Source: Cyclobacteriaceae bacterium (GTDB taxonomy: Bacteria > Bacteroidota > Bacteroidia > Cytophagales > Cyclobacteriaceae). Taken from it: 46,407 nucleotides of DNA. A program made the position numbers and the translations under genes. Below are positions 24,245-32,493 of the stretch, one piece after another. Numbering within the stretch: the first letter of the stretch is position 1; every line of letters begins with the position of its first letter. A model generated the notes under the pieces. It saw only the letters and a list, made by a program, of their open reading frames with translations. It did not search any database and had not been told where the DNA came from. The stretch spans positions 1-46,407 of the forward strand of contig CANGZP010000012.1 of NCBI GenBank assembly GCA_947458475.1. The letters are read 5' to 3'.

Positions 24245-25945
24245 TTAAAACCCTGCAGCCTTGTCGTCTCCTCTCGGATCAGCACCTCCTTCGAGTTTGC
24301 CATTGGGTAAAACGCGGATGGCATCTACTTTTCCTATGATCGGACTTGCACTTTCGTTGATCAAATAGCCACGAGATTTAAGCGTACGAAGAAGATCTGT
24401 ACCAAAAGCCTTAGGTTCAAAGTTCACGAGATCAGGCAACCATTGGTGGTGAAATCTCGGAGCATTGACCGCTTCCTGCATGCTCATGTCAAATTCATAG
24501 ACGTTCAAGATGGTCTGCAAGACCGAAGTAATGATGGTGGATCCTCCTGGTGTACCCACGACCATGGCTAGTTTGCCCTCTTTTTCTACGATGGTAGGAG
24601 TCATGGAACTGAGCATTCGCTTGCCTGGAGCAATGCTGTTTGCCTCAGTTCCTACTAGACCAAACATGTTGGGAACGCCAGCTTTGGCGCTGAAATCATC
24701 CATTTCATTGTTCATGAAAAAGCCCAACTCTTCAATATACACCTTCGATCCATAGGCACCGTTCAGCGTGGTGGTCACTGAAACAGCATTTCCTTCCGCA
24801 TCCACAATAGAATAGTGGGTAGTTTCCATGCTTTCCGAAAAAGAAAGCTCCCCTCTAGCGATATCTGCCGATTTGCTGGCTTTTTCAAATGAAAAATTTC
24901 CCATTCTGGACTTGAGATAGGTAGAGTCAAGCAATTGATTGGTTGGGATGCTCACAAAATCAGGATCTCCCAAATAGTGATTTCGATCTGCATAGGCACG
25001 ACGCTCCGCCTCCACAAGCAATTGCACATATTCAGGAGAATGGTGCCCTAGGTTGCGTAGGGGATACGGCTCTAGCATTTTTAGGATTTGGCCCAAAGTA
25101 ATTCCTCCAGAACTGGGAGGTGCCATGGAGATCACTTTCAGGTTTCGATACGGGAAAACAATGGGATCTCTCCAGACAGCTTTGTATTGGGTTAGGTCCT
25201 TTTTGGAAATGATTCCTCCATTTTTTTGAAAATGATTGACTAGGATCTTTGCCGTCTCGCCTTTGTAAAACTCATTTTTTCCTTTGTTGGCAATTCGCTC
25301 CAAGGTATTGGCGAGAGCGGGTTGCTTGAGCGTGTCACCCGCTTTAATTTCTTTTCCAAAAAAGGTGTTTGGACCATTTACTTGGATGAAAATCTGCCGA
25401 TGATTCTTCAGACTCTCAGCCTGATTTTTAGTCACCACATAGCCATTTCGAGCAAGGTCAATTACAGGTTGCAGTACTTGTCTGGGCTTCAGTTTTCCAA
25501 ACTTGGCCTGCGCCTCAAAAATACCTGCCAAGGTTCCTGGTACTCCAGAAGCTAAAATTCCTAGGGTACTCAATTGTGGGATCACATTTCCATCTTTATC
25601 CAAATACATGTCTTTAGATGCTGCTAAGGGTGCTTTTTCCCGGTAGTCCAAACTTCCGATTTGGCCGTCTGCCATCCGATACACCATAAATCCTCCACCG
25701 CCTAAATTACCTGCAAAAGGGAAAGTCACAGCCAGTGCCATTTCCGTCGCCATCATGGCATCAAAGGCATTGCCTCCTTGCTTCAAGATTTCAACCCCAA
25801 TTTTTGAGGCTTCTTCACGAGCAGATACCACCATGGCACGGTCAGCTATTAGACCTTGTGAAGCAGTGGTTTGGCCTAGGCTAGTGTGGAAGAATCCAGT
25901 GACTAGAAGAAGGCCAAAGAGAAGTGAACGATAGTGTATCCGCAT
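24245..25945 (-). CDS. ggt: Gamma-glutamyltransferase (glutathione hydrolase)
   Basis: This is a periplasmic or secreted N-terminal nucleophile hydrolase that cleaves gamma-glutamyl bonds of glutathione and gamma-glutamyl peptides. A Sec signal (RSLLFGLLLVTGFFHTSLGQ) is followed by the large subunit (GGNAFDAMMATEMALAVTFPFAGNLGGGGFMVYR) and then the autoprocessing site ETTHYSIVDAEGNAVSVTTTLN, whose first Thr of the new N-terminus is the nucleophile. The small subunit holds SSMTPTIV and VGTPGGSTIITSVLQ. The 566-aa length is normal. It starts 5 bp after the stop of the S9 peptidase gene, so the two form an operon for extracytoplasmic peptide breakdown. Confidence 0.95.
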   Translation of the reverse strand: MRIHYRSLLFGLLLVTGFFHTSLGQTTASQGLIADRAMVVSAREEASKIGVEILKQGGNAFDAMMATEMALAVTFPFAGNLGGGGFMVYRMADGQIGSLDYREKAPLAASKDMYLDKDGNVIPQLSTLGILASGVPGTLAGIFEAQAKFGKLKPRQVLQPVIDLARNGYVVTKNQAESLKNHRQIFIQVNGPNTFFGKEIKAGDTLKQPALANTLERIANKGKNEFYKGETAKILVNHFQKNGGIISKKDLTQYKAVWRDPIVFPYRNLKVISMAPPSSGGITLGQILKMLEPYPLRNLGHHSPEYVQLLVEAERRAYADRNHYLGDPDFVSIPTNQLLDSTYLKSRMGNFSFEKASKSADIARGELSFSESMETTHYSIVDAEGNAVSVTTTLNGAYGSKVYIEELGFFMNNEMDDFSAKAGVPNMFGLVGTEANSIAPGKRMLSSMTPTIVEKEGKLAMVVGTPGGSTIITSVLQTILNVYEFDMSMQEAVNAPRFHHQWLPDLVNFEPKAFGTDLLRTLKSRGYLINESASPIIGKVDAIRVLPNGKLEGGADPRGDDKAAGF

Positions 25946-25950
25946 GATTT

Positions 25951-28314
25951 TTAGTCTTTTAGGAGTGTGGTGTTAAACAACTTTAATATTCTCTTGTATT
26001 CGTCTGTCCAAGAACTTGGCGTGACAAAACCGTGATCTTCGACAGGGTAAACAGCCATTTCCCAGTTATCCTTCTTCAATTCGATGAGTCGTTGGGAAAG
26101 ACGTACCACATCCTGGAAATGCACATTGACGTCCAACATGCCGTGTGCAATCAAGAGGTTGCCTTTCAAGCCCTCAGCAAAATAGATGGGAGAGGAGCGT
26201 CGGTAAGCAATGGGATCTTCTTCTGGGGTATTCAAAATATTGGCCGTGTAGCCATGGTTGTAATGTGCCCAATCGGTAACCGATCGCAAAGCTGCACCTG
26301 AGGCAAATACATCGCCATGATTGAACATAGCCATCAAAGTAATGAATCCGCCATAGCTCCCTCCATAAATTCCAATGCGACCTGCTTCCACTCCGTGCTG
26401 CTTCATGAGAAACTTGGCCCCATCCACATGATCGGAAAGGTCTTTGCCTCCCATGTGACGGTAAATGCCCGTACGCCAATCTCTACCATAGCCTGCCGAT
26501 CCTCTGTAGTCGATGTCCAAGACAGTGTATCCTAAATCTGTGAGTAGGTTGTGAAAAAAGTATTCTCGAAAGTAGCTACTCCACCACTTGTGGACATTTT
26601 GAAGGTATCCCGCACCATGCACGAAGATGACCGCAGCACCATTCTTTTTGCTCGGTTCGGGTAGGTATAGCCTCGCAGGTACTTGAGCACCATCCTGTGC
26701 TGTGAAGCGCACTAGTTGGGGATCCCGCCATGCGTAACTTTTAAATTCCTCCGATTGTCCAGAAGTCAGGCGAATGGGTTTGGCTCCGACCTTATTTTCC
26801 TGTACATATAATTCTGCAGGTACATTGGAATAGCTGTGGAGAATTGCTAATTGCTTTTCATCGGGTGAAAGGACGACTTGGTTTTCTCCAACCATAGTTG
26901 TCAATTGCTCCATCTTTCCACCCATTAATGGCATGCGGTAAAAATGCCGCTCACCTGGATGTACTTCAGAGGTGGTCAGGTACCAAGACTTTTTGTCCTT
27001 GGACAAGAACGGGTCAAATACTTCAAATTTCCCTGCAGTAAGTGCTTTTTTCTCTTTTGTAGTCACATCTACAAGGTAGAGATGGGAATAGCCACTTTCT
27101 TCGGATTGGAAATAGAGGTGCTTTGAGTCCGGAAGCCAGCCTAGGGTTCCGCCCCAACCAATTCCAGGACCCGCTATCCAGGCCTCATCGCGCTGACGGT
27201 CCAAGGTAGTCAATGCACCTGTGGTCAAGTCAATGGAAGCAATCCATCGGTCTTTGTTGTCGGCTGCTCTAGCTTGGATAACTGCCTTTGTACCATCTGG
27301 TGAAAAGGTAGGTCCAGTGAGTGAAAGCTCACGATTCTTTGCTTCCCAGGTTCTTTCGGGATAATCTGCTCTGTAGTCTGGAGCGTCTTTGATTCCTGGT
27401 AGTGTAGTGGTGTTGACATAGTACACAGTGTCGCGTTGGAGGTCGTAAATTCCGATCTCCGATTTCCCTGCCGATGTGCCCACTTTAGGTCTAGTGTTGA
27501 GGTCCTCGGTGTAGCCTGAAGCCGCTGTGTAATCTGGAACTTTGGTGCCCTTGTTTGCAGTTGCTGCTGGCGTGAAAACTGTAAAGGTTACAAATCGAGC
27601 ATCAGCAGAGAGTTGCATGTTGGTGAGGCTTTTTCCTTCGGTGTAGAATACAAACTCTTCCTTGACAGCTTCACGGATGCTGGCTCGGTAGGATTGTCCT
27701 GCCTTTTGAGCTTCTTTTCGCTTGCGAACCTCTTCCAGCAAGGCAAGATTTTCCTGTTCCAAGAAATTGACTTTCCCTGATTCAGCAGGCTTTGGTTTAG
27801 CTGGCTTGGAGCCATTTGTGATGGAAGTAAGCTTTTCTAGACGGTTTGTGGTTCTGTCAAAGCGATAAAAATTCAGTTCCGAGCTAAATGCGATGTACTG
27901 TTCATTCGCAAGAAACTTGAGTTTATCCAAGGGACCATACCAATCAAAGAGTGTAGTTGTTTTCCCTTTTTTAACGTCTTCCAATAGGACTTGATTTCCT
28001 TTTTTGTAGAGTTTAAGGTTTTCATCAGCCGAATAAACTTCCTCTTTTCTTAGCGTTTTCTCTTCCTGCCAAGGTACTCGAGTCGCCTTTGCTCCGGCTA
28101 CTGCATCAATTTTGTAGAGCGAGTCGGCAAGATTTTTCTCTGGGTTGTAGTTGAAGTAGATCTGTTTGCTGTTCGCACTCCAAAAGTGACCTGAGGGAAA
28201 AGTTCCCATCCAAATCGGGTCCCGCATGATGTAGTCTACGGTGAGTGGGGATTGGGCATGTGCTAGGGAAAATATCCAAAGCAAAGACTGAAGTAGAATG
28301 AGTTTTTTAAACAT
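25951..28314 (-). CDS. S9 family dipeptidyl peptidase (DPP IV-like, 787 aa)
   Basis: This is an exported serine peptidase. After a signal peptide (LILLQSLLWIFSLAHA), the first two thirds form a beta-propeller of DPP IV type (WSANSKQIYFNYN, LSADARFVTFTVF, FSPDGTKAVIQA and similar blades). The C-terminal alpha/beta hydrolase domain carries the nucleophile in YGGSYGGF, the acid in AHGMLDVNV and the histidine in PVEDHGF. Such enzymes remove dipeptides, usually after proline or alanine, from oligopeptides. It lies directly upstream of ggt in the same unit. A 320-bp gap separates it from the divergent small-protein gene. Confidence 0.93.
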   Translation of the reverse strand: MFKKLILLQSLLWIFSLAHAQSPLTVDYIMRDPIWMGTFPSGHFWSANSKQIYFNYNPEKNLADSLYKIDAVAGAKATRVPWQEEKTLRKEEVYSADENLKLYKKGNQVLLEDVKKGKTTTLFDWYGPLDKLKFLANEQYIAFSSELNFYRFDRTTNRLEKLTSITNGSKPAKPKPAESGKVNFLEQENLALLEEVRKRKEAQKAGQSYRASIREAVKEEFVFYTEGKSLTNMQLSADARFVTFTVFTPAATANKGTKVPDYTAASGYTEDLNTRPKVGTSAGKSEIGIYDLQRDTVYYVNTTTLPGIKDAPDYRADYPERTWEAKNRELSLTGPTFSPDGTKAVIQARAADNKDRWIASIDLTTGALTTLDRQRDEAWIAGPGIGWGGTLGWLPDSKHLYFQSEESGYSHLYLVDVTTKEKKALTAGKFEVFDPFLSKDKKSWYLTTSEVHPGERHFYRMPLMGGKMEQLTTMVGENQVVLSPDEKQLAILHSYSNVPAELYVQENKVGAKPIRLTSGQSEEFKSYAWRDPQLVRFTAQDGAQVPARLYLPEPSKKNGAAVIFVHGAGYLQNVHKWWSSYFREYFFHNLLTDLGYTVLDIDYRGSAGYGRDWRTGIYRHMGGKDLSDHVDGAKFLMKQHGVEAGRIGIYGGSYGGFITLMAMFNHGDVFASGAALRSVTDWAHYNHGYTANILNTPEEDPIAYRRSSPIYFAEGLKGNLLIAHGMLDVNVHFQDVVRLSQRLIELKKDNWEMAVYPVEDHGFVTPSSWTDEYKRILKLFNTTLLKD

Positions 28315-28610
28315 GGGTTGGTGGGTAATTTCTTATGGATCTGATTGCTAATTCTAATCCTAGAATCGAGGTGACTGGGTTTTCCTTAAACTAGATTTCG
28401 GAAGGGAATGCAATTTAACTTTCTACTTTACTTGGTGGCATTCCATTGGTGGAATTTCAAGGGAAAATTTAAACTGCACTTAATTTTTAACATTTAGCCA
28501 TGGATTGAGTTCTATTCTACAAAACCCGGTTGATTCCTCGTTTCAACTCTAATTTGAAGAAATAGGGTAGAAAATGAGTTTGTAAACAAAAACAAAAAGC
28601 GAATTGTACT
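28315..28610. other. Intergenic region without recognisable gene
   Basis: This divergent gap separates the S9 peptidase gene from the 50-aa membrane protein gene. It is AT-rich. The only structure I see is a short dyad ATTCCA-TTGG-TGGAAT at 28440-28455. No exact TAnnTTTG box for the minus-strand peptidase gene was found, so its promoter may be a divergent variant. Confidence 0.6.
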
Positions 28611-28618
28611 TAATTTTG
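28611..28618 (+). promoter_or_regulatory. -7 promoter box of the 50-aa membrane protein operon
   Basis: TAATTTTG matches TAnnTTTG and would start transcription near 28622, about 13 nt before the first ATG at 28635. The nearest suitable TTG (28580-28582) is 28 bp away, longer than usual. Confidence 0.45.
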
Positions 28619-28634
28619 TGCGTTAATCTTTTTA

Positions 28635-28787
28635 ATGATGCAGAAAAATAAAAAAATCTTCTTGTTTCTTTTTGTGGTATTCATGCTGATCATTCTCTAC
28701 GTGAGCTATGATATTTCCAGTAGAACTACATTTCCTGGATCTAAGGGTAATTTAAAAGAACGAATTTCTACGGAAGTTCAAAAATAG
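28635..28787 (+). CDS. Small single-pass membrane protein (50 aa)
   Basis: A short reading frame runs from ATG 28635 (or the adjacent ATG at 28638) to TAG 28785-28787. It has a basic N-terminus (MMQKNKK), one strong transmembrane helix (IFLFLFVVFMLIILYVSY, about residues 8-25) and a short polar tail (SSRTTFPGSKGNLKERIS). It has its own -7 box and its stop is 5 bp before the DUF2452 start, so it is very likely translated and co-transcribed with it. I know no family. The layout fits a small anchor or regulatory peptide for the soluble proteins that follow. Confidence 0.65.
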   Translation: MMQKNKKIFLFLFVVFMLIILYVSYDISSRTTFPGSKGNLKERISTEVQK

Positions 28788-28792
28788 AATTC

Positions 28793-29251
28793 ATGATAGG
28801 AAAGAAGATTGATGTAGATCGTTTGGATCTGGACTTGATGAAAGAGAAGACCACGGAAAACCCGGGGCTTCTTCCGTATGGACATCATTCTGGAAGTGCA
28901 TTGATCAAGCCGGAAGATAAGGGCAAGATCACGGGAAGAGCGGTGGCAGCCATGCACTCCCAAACGGACATGCAAATGGCCCAGATCTACGATCAAATGA
29001 AGCTTTTGGCAGATCAAGCGAAGAAAATTCAGTCTCGCATTGAAGTTTCAGAACGAATCTACCAAGCTTCTATCTCCTTTGAGCCCTTAATTAATCACCG
29101 GTATTTTTTGTATCAAAAAGAGGATGGTACGGACTTTATGAGCATGATCGCTCCAGAAGAATGGGGTCGAAAAAAGAATTGGGCGAATTTTGTAGCCGAA
29201 ATCAAGTTATTGGCGGACCATACCTGGGAAATCCTCCGCGAAGAAAGTTAA
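28793..29251 (+). CDS. DUF2452 family protein (152 aa)
   Basis: This soluble, charged protein has the DUF2452 signature NPGLLPYGHHSGSALIKPEDKGK at about residues 23-45 (shown over two stretches: NPGLLPYGHHSGSA, LIKPEDKGK). A helical central part (MQMAQIYDQMKLLADQAKKI), ISFEPLINHRYFLYQK and a C-terminal Trp-rich end (PEEWGRKKNWANF) follow. Function is unknown. It is the middle gene of a probable three-gene unit: 5 bp after the small membrane protein and 4 bp before the next gene. Confidence 0.88.
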   Translation: MIGKKIDVDRLDLDLMKEKTTENPGLLPYGHHSGSALIKPEDKGKITGRAVAAMHSQTDMQMAQIYDQMKLLADQAKKIQSRIEVSERIYQASISFEPLINHRYFLYQKEDGTDFMSMIAPEEWGRKKNWANFVAEIKLLADHTWEILREES

Positions 29252-29255
29252 GCCA

Positions 29256-29900
29256 ATGGAGCACCTGATGACCAGGCAACTGGATCTGATTTTAAGAGAA
29301 GGAGGGGCTACCTACGACTGGCAAGTAGATTTTGAAGTCCAGTCCCGCTATTTGGATGCGCGTTGTAAATCCTGGCTCGCTACTGCTTTGGAAGATTTGG
29401 GCGGAAAGGGTTCATTTCCACTTTTTGAAAAAGTTCCAGTCGATTTTAAGTTTGGAAGAACGCTTATCCTTTGGGATGAGGAACTGGTATTCAATCGGTA
29501 CCGCGGAATCACCTTGAAGTCTGAATTGTACGAAGAATTTCAGTTTACATTCCTAGAAGGGCACAAACGCCTCTGCAGAACTTACGAGAAAGAAGCACTA
29601 AAAGTAGGCATGCAGCAACGGATTTGGGAGGGGCCGCCCTTGGCGACTCGTGTATTTGGTCAGCCTTCGGAGCCAGGAGAGTTTCATGGAATAGGGGCAA
29701 CGGGTTGGAAATTACTTGCCTACAATCACCTGCAAGTGGATTTGTTGACCCGAGTTCATGGGTATAAATTAATTCGCTTAAGTCCTTACGAAACGATCAT
29801 GACTGGTGGATCGCTGAAGCGATTGGATCAACTTTTAATCAACCCCAAAGAAGAGCAGCGTAGCATGTTATTTGCATGGCTTATGCGAAAACTGGGGTAA
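29256..29900 (+). CDS. Uncharacterised protein following DUF2452 (214 aa)
   Basis: I do not recognise this family. It is soluble with no signal peptide and is rich in aromatic residues. Stretches that look structurally constrained are DARCKSWLATALEDLGG, FKFGRTLILWDEELVFNRYRG, EGPPLATRVFGQP and HLQVDLLTRVHGYKLIRLSPYETI. The start at 29256 lies 4 bp after the DUF2452 stop, which supports a shared transcript and perhaps a shared job. A second Met at residue 5 is an alternative start. It is convergent with the dNK gene across only 24 bp, with no terminator visible. Confidence 0.8.
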   Translation: MEHLMTRQLDLILREGGATYDWQVDFEVQSRYLDARCKSWLATALEDLGGKGSFPLFEKVPVDFKFGRTLILWDEELVFNRYRGITLKSELYEEFQFTFLEGHKRLCRTYEKEALKVGMQQRIWEGPPLATRVFGQPSEPGEFHGIGATGWKLLAYNHLQVDLLTRVHGYKLIRLSPYETIMTGGSLKRLDQLLINPKEEQRSMLFAWLMRKLG

Positions 29901-29924
29901 TCTAAAAAGAGGACTTTGAATCTG

Positions 29925-30542
29925 TTAGGCGAAAAGCCCGAATATTTCGCGCTCAATTTTTTCGACGATAAAGGAAAAATCTGCTGGACGCTCCACAAAA
30001 TCCAAGTCATTGACATCAATGATTAGCAACTTGCCCTCTTTATAGCCAGCAATCCACTCCTCGTAATGGGAGTTTAGATTTTTCAAGTAGTCAATGCGCA
30101 TAGCCGTCTCGTAGCTTCTACCTCGCTTTTCGATTTGTCCGACCAACTTGGGGATATCTGCCTTCAAATAAATCAAGAGATCTGGAGCCTTGACATGGGA
30201 GATCATGGAGTCAAACAAACTCTTGTAATTGGCATAGTCTCGCTCGGAGAGTAGGTTGCTTTTATAGAGGTTGGCCGCAAAAATGTAGGCATCCTCGTAG
30301 ATCGTACGGTCCTGTATGGTCGAATCGCTGCTTCCCTGGATCGTTTTGAGTTGATTGAAACGGGAATTCAAAAAGTATACTTGTAGGTGAAAGGACCAGC
30401 GTTTCATGTCTTCGTAAAAATCAGGCAGGTAGGGATTGTCATCGACTGCCTCAAATTCAGCCTTCCAACCGTAATGTTTTGCTAATTTTTCAGTAAGCGT
30501 GGTTTTGCCGCTTCCAATATTTCCAGATACTGCTAAATGCAT
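29925..30542 (-). CDS. Deoxynucleoside kinase
   Basis: This protein phosphorylates deoxynucleosides for nucleotide salvage. The P-loop GNIGSGKT is at residues 7-14. The dNK-family motif DRTIYEDAYIFA (the DR-x-x-x-E lid/substrate motif, about 98-109) and the C-terminal LLIIDVNDLDF, as in the dGK/dAK group, are visible. About 205 aa, typical. Specificity (dA, dG, dC) cannot be read. It starts 11 bp downstream of the 3-hydroxyacyl-CoA dehydrogenase stop, so they share a transcript despite unrelated roles. Confidence 0.92.
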   Translation of the reverse strand: MHLAVSGNIGSGKTTLTEKLAKHYGWKAEFEAVDDNPYLPDFYEDMKRWSFHLQVYFLNSRFNQLKTIQGSSDSTIQDRTIYEDAYIFAANLYKSNLLSERDYANYKSLFDSMISHVKAPDLLIYLKADIPKLVGQIEKRGRSYETAMRIDYLKNLNSHYEEWIAGYKEGKLLIIDVNDLDFVERPADFSFIVEKIEREIFGLFA

Positions 30543-30553
30543 GGGCTTGGGAA

Positions 30554-31444
30554 TTACTTTAAAAATCTAGGAGAAACAGGGTACTCTTTGGTGCCTGCAG
30601 GGTAGGAATAAAATCCTTCTCCGGATTTTGCGCCTTTAAATCCAGCGGCTACCATGTTGATTAACAAAGGGCAAGGTGCATACTTTGGATTGCCAAAGCC
30701 TTCGTGCAAGACACGTAGGATCGATAGGCAAACATCCAAACCAATAAAATCAGCCAATTGTAGCGGACCCATGGGATGTGCCATCCCCAATTTCATAACG
30801 GTATCGATTTCAGAGACTCCCGCCACTCCTTCATACAAGGTATAAATGGCTTCGTTGATCATGGGCATCAAAATTCGGTTCGCCACAAATCCAGGATAAT
30901 CCTGCACTTCCACCGGTACTTTTTCCAATTGAACCGATAAATCCATGATGCGGGTAGTGGTCTCCTGGGAGGTAGCATAGCCACGAATCACTTCCACCAA
31001 CTTCATGACTGGAACTGGGTTCATAAAGTGCATGCCAATTACTTGGGATGGACGCTGCGTCACAGCGGCGATCTGGGTAATGGAGATGGAAGAGGTATTG
31101 GAGGCCAATACTGCGGCAGTAGGTGCCAATTGGTCCAATTGACGGAATAAATCCAATTTAATATCCATCTTTTCTGTAGCAGCTTCTACCACTAAATCTG
31201 CTTCTTTGACTCCATCAGCAAGGCTGGTGTAGGGAGTGATCCGACGCAAGGAAGCTTCTTTATCAGCTTCTGACAGGGTTCCTTTGGCGATTTGTCGATC
31301 CATATTTTTGGCAATAGTAGCCATGCCTTTGTTGAGCTGATCTGCTGAAAGATCTACAAGGGCTACATCAAAACCATGCTGCGCAAATAAATGGGCAATG
31401 CCGTTGCCCATGGTGCCTGAACCGATGACTGAAATATTTTTCAT
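30554..31444 (-). CDS. 3-hydroxyacyl-CoA (3-hydroxybutyryl-CoA) dehydrogenase
   Basis: This is an NAD-dependent enzyme oxidising 3-hydroxyacyl-CoA in beta-oxidation or butyrate-type metabolism. The Rossmann motif GSGTMGNGIA lies at 8-17. The family motif ASNTSSISITQIAAVTQRP (about 114-132), catalytic His in GMHFMNPVPVMKLVEVI (His at about 139) and the C-terminal domain FVANRILMPMINEA and KLGMAHPMGPLQLADFIGLD follow. The 296-aa length is that of a stand-alone enzyme rather than the multifunctional FadB. The ATG at 31444 is 162 bp from the divergent CvfB-like gene. Confidence 0.94.
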   Translation of the reverse strand: MKNISVIGSGTMGNGIAHLFAQHGFDVALVDLSADQLNKGMATIAKNMDRQIAKGTLSEADKEASLRRITPYTSLADGVKEADLVVEAATEKMDIKLDLFRQLDQLAPTAAVLASNTSSISITQIAAVTQRPSQVIGMHFMNPVPVMKLVEVIRGYATSQETTTRIMDLSVQLEKVPVEVQDYPGFVANRILMPMINEAIYTLYEGVAGVSEIDTVMKLGMAHPMGPLQLADFIGLDVCLSILRVLHEGFGNPKYAPCPLLINMVAAGFKGAKSGEGFYSYPAGTKEYPVSPRFLK

Positions 31445-31594
31445 CTCTAAAGAACTAAGGAAAAGTTGGTTGGGAATTATTCAAACTAGTACAGTTCAAA
31501 ACTACGGGTAAGCCATACGAATTCCAACTCAATTATGGGCTTTCCTGACAAGGAATGTCCGTATTTTTATCCCTCTTCAAATAGGATAAATCTT

Positions 31595-31602
31595 TACCTT
31601 TG
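31595..31602 (+). promoter_or_regulatory. -7 promoter box of the CvfB-like gene, adjacent to its start codon
   Basis: TACCTTTG matches TAnnTTTG exactly and ends 4 bp before the ATG at 31607. With usual spacing the transcript would begin at about 31606, making the mRNA leaderless. No TTG is found at the -33 distance. Confidence 0.45.
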
Positions 31603-31606
31603 GCAC

Positions 31607-32440
31607 ATGAAAGAACTTGGCCTAGTTAACTCCCTATATATTAACCGATTTACAGATTTTGGTGCCTATCTAGCCTGTCGGGATGGAGAAGAAGTGTTGC
31701 TTCCCAAAGGATATTTGAGTGGAGAAGAGAAGGAGGGGGATTTGGTAACGGTTTTTGTGTACACCGATAGTGAAGATCGCCCTGTGGCGGTGACCGATAC
31801 ACCTCATCTTCTTTTGGATCAATTTGGTGTCTTGACTTGTAAGGAAGTGACTTCTTTTGGGGCGTTTATGGATTGGGGATTATTGAAGGATCTTTTTGTA
31901 CCCAATGCAGAGATGGCCAAGCCAATGACTCCCGGTCAAAAATACCTGATTCGACTTTGTTTGGATTACCGTTCCAATCGACTGATTGGGGTCAGTAAGT
32001 ACCGTGAATTTTTATATCCTGCCCCAAAAGATTACGTTCCTGGAAATGAATGTGAAGGGTTGATTTTCGAAAAAACTGAACTTGGATACAAGGTTTTGTT
32101 GGAAGACCGCTACGAAGGTTTGCTCTACGCGAATGAGGTATTTCAAGATTTGAGCTTGGGGGAACTGCGTAAAGTCTGGGTAAAAAAGCGCCGGGAAGAT
32201 GGAAAAATCGACCTCCAATTGCTGCCCTTTGGTCGAGTGAAATACGAAGAAGGGGCTGAGAAAATCTTGAAAATGCTACAGGAAAAAGGGTTTTTGCCAC
32301 TTCATGACAAATCGGATCCTGAAGCCATCCAGAAAGTGTTGGGCATGAGCAAAAAGCAATTCAAGCAGTGTATTGGACAATTGTACAAAGCTCAAGAGAT
32401 CACCATCCATGACGATGGAATATCACTCAGCCGGGACTAA
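31607..32440 (+). CDS. CvfB-like S1 RNA-binding protein (277 aa)
   Basis: This protein resembles CvfB/YitL: tandem S1-like OB folds (LGLVNSLYINRFTDFGAYLAC and then FGVLTCKEVTSFGAFMDWGLLKDLFVP), a third partial S1 (GNECEGLIFEKTELGYKVLLEDRYEGLLYANEV, shown in part) and a C-terminal winged helix (ILKMLQEKGFLPLHDKSDPEAIQKVLGMSKKQFK). In Staphylococcus, CvfB influences virulence gene expression and binds RNA. A general RNA-binding role is likely here. I start at the ATG at 31607, since the extra 24 residues from 31535 resemble no S1 protein and cross a promoter box. Confidence 0.86.
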   Translation: MKELGLVNSLYINRFTDFGAYLACRDGEEVLLPKGYLSGEEKEGDLVTVFVYTDSEDRPVAVTDTPHLLLDQFGVLTCKEVTSFGAFMDWGLLKDLFVPNAEMAKPMTPGQKYLIRLCLDYRSNRLIGVSKYREFLYPAPKDYVPGNECEGLIFEKTELGYKVLLEDRYEGLLYANEVFQDLSLGELRKVWVKKRREDGKIDLQLLPFGRVKYEEGAEKILKMLQEKGFLPLHDKSDPEAIQKVLGMSKKQFKQCIGQLYKAQEITIHDDGISLSRD

Positions 32441-32493
32441 TCGAATTTTATCATTCTTTTGCTCAAACTCAAGCCCACTTAGCGGTATCAGCG

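Noticed and set aside
26174-26479. Minus-strand frame inside the S9 peptidase gene
   Set aside because: It is an alternative frame of the catalytic domain. The peptidase motifs are all intact in the main frame.
28440-28455. Dyad ATTCCA-TTGG-TGGAAT as an operator
   Set aside because: It is short, isolated, and not positioned near a recognisable promoter for either flanking gene.
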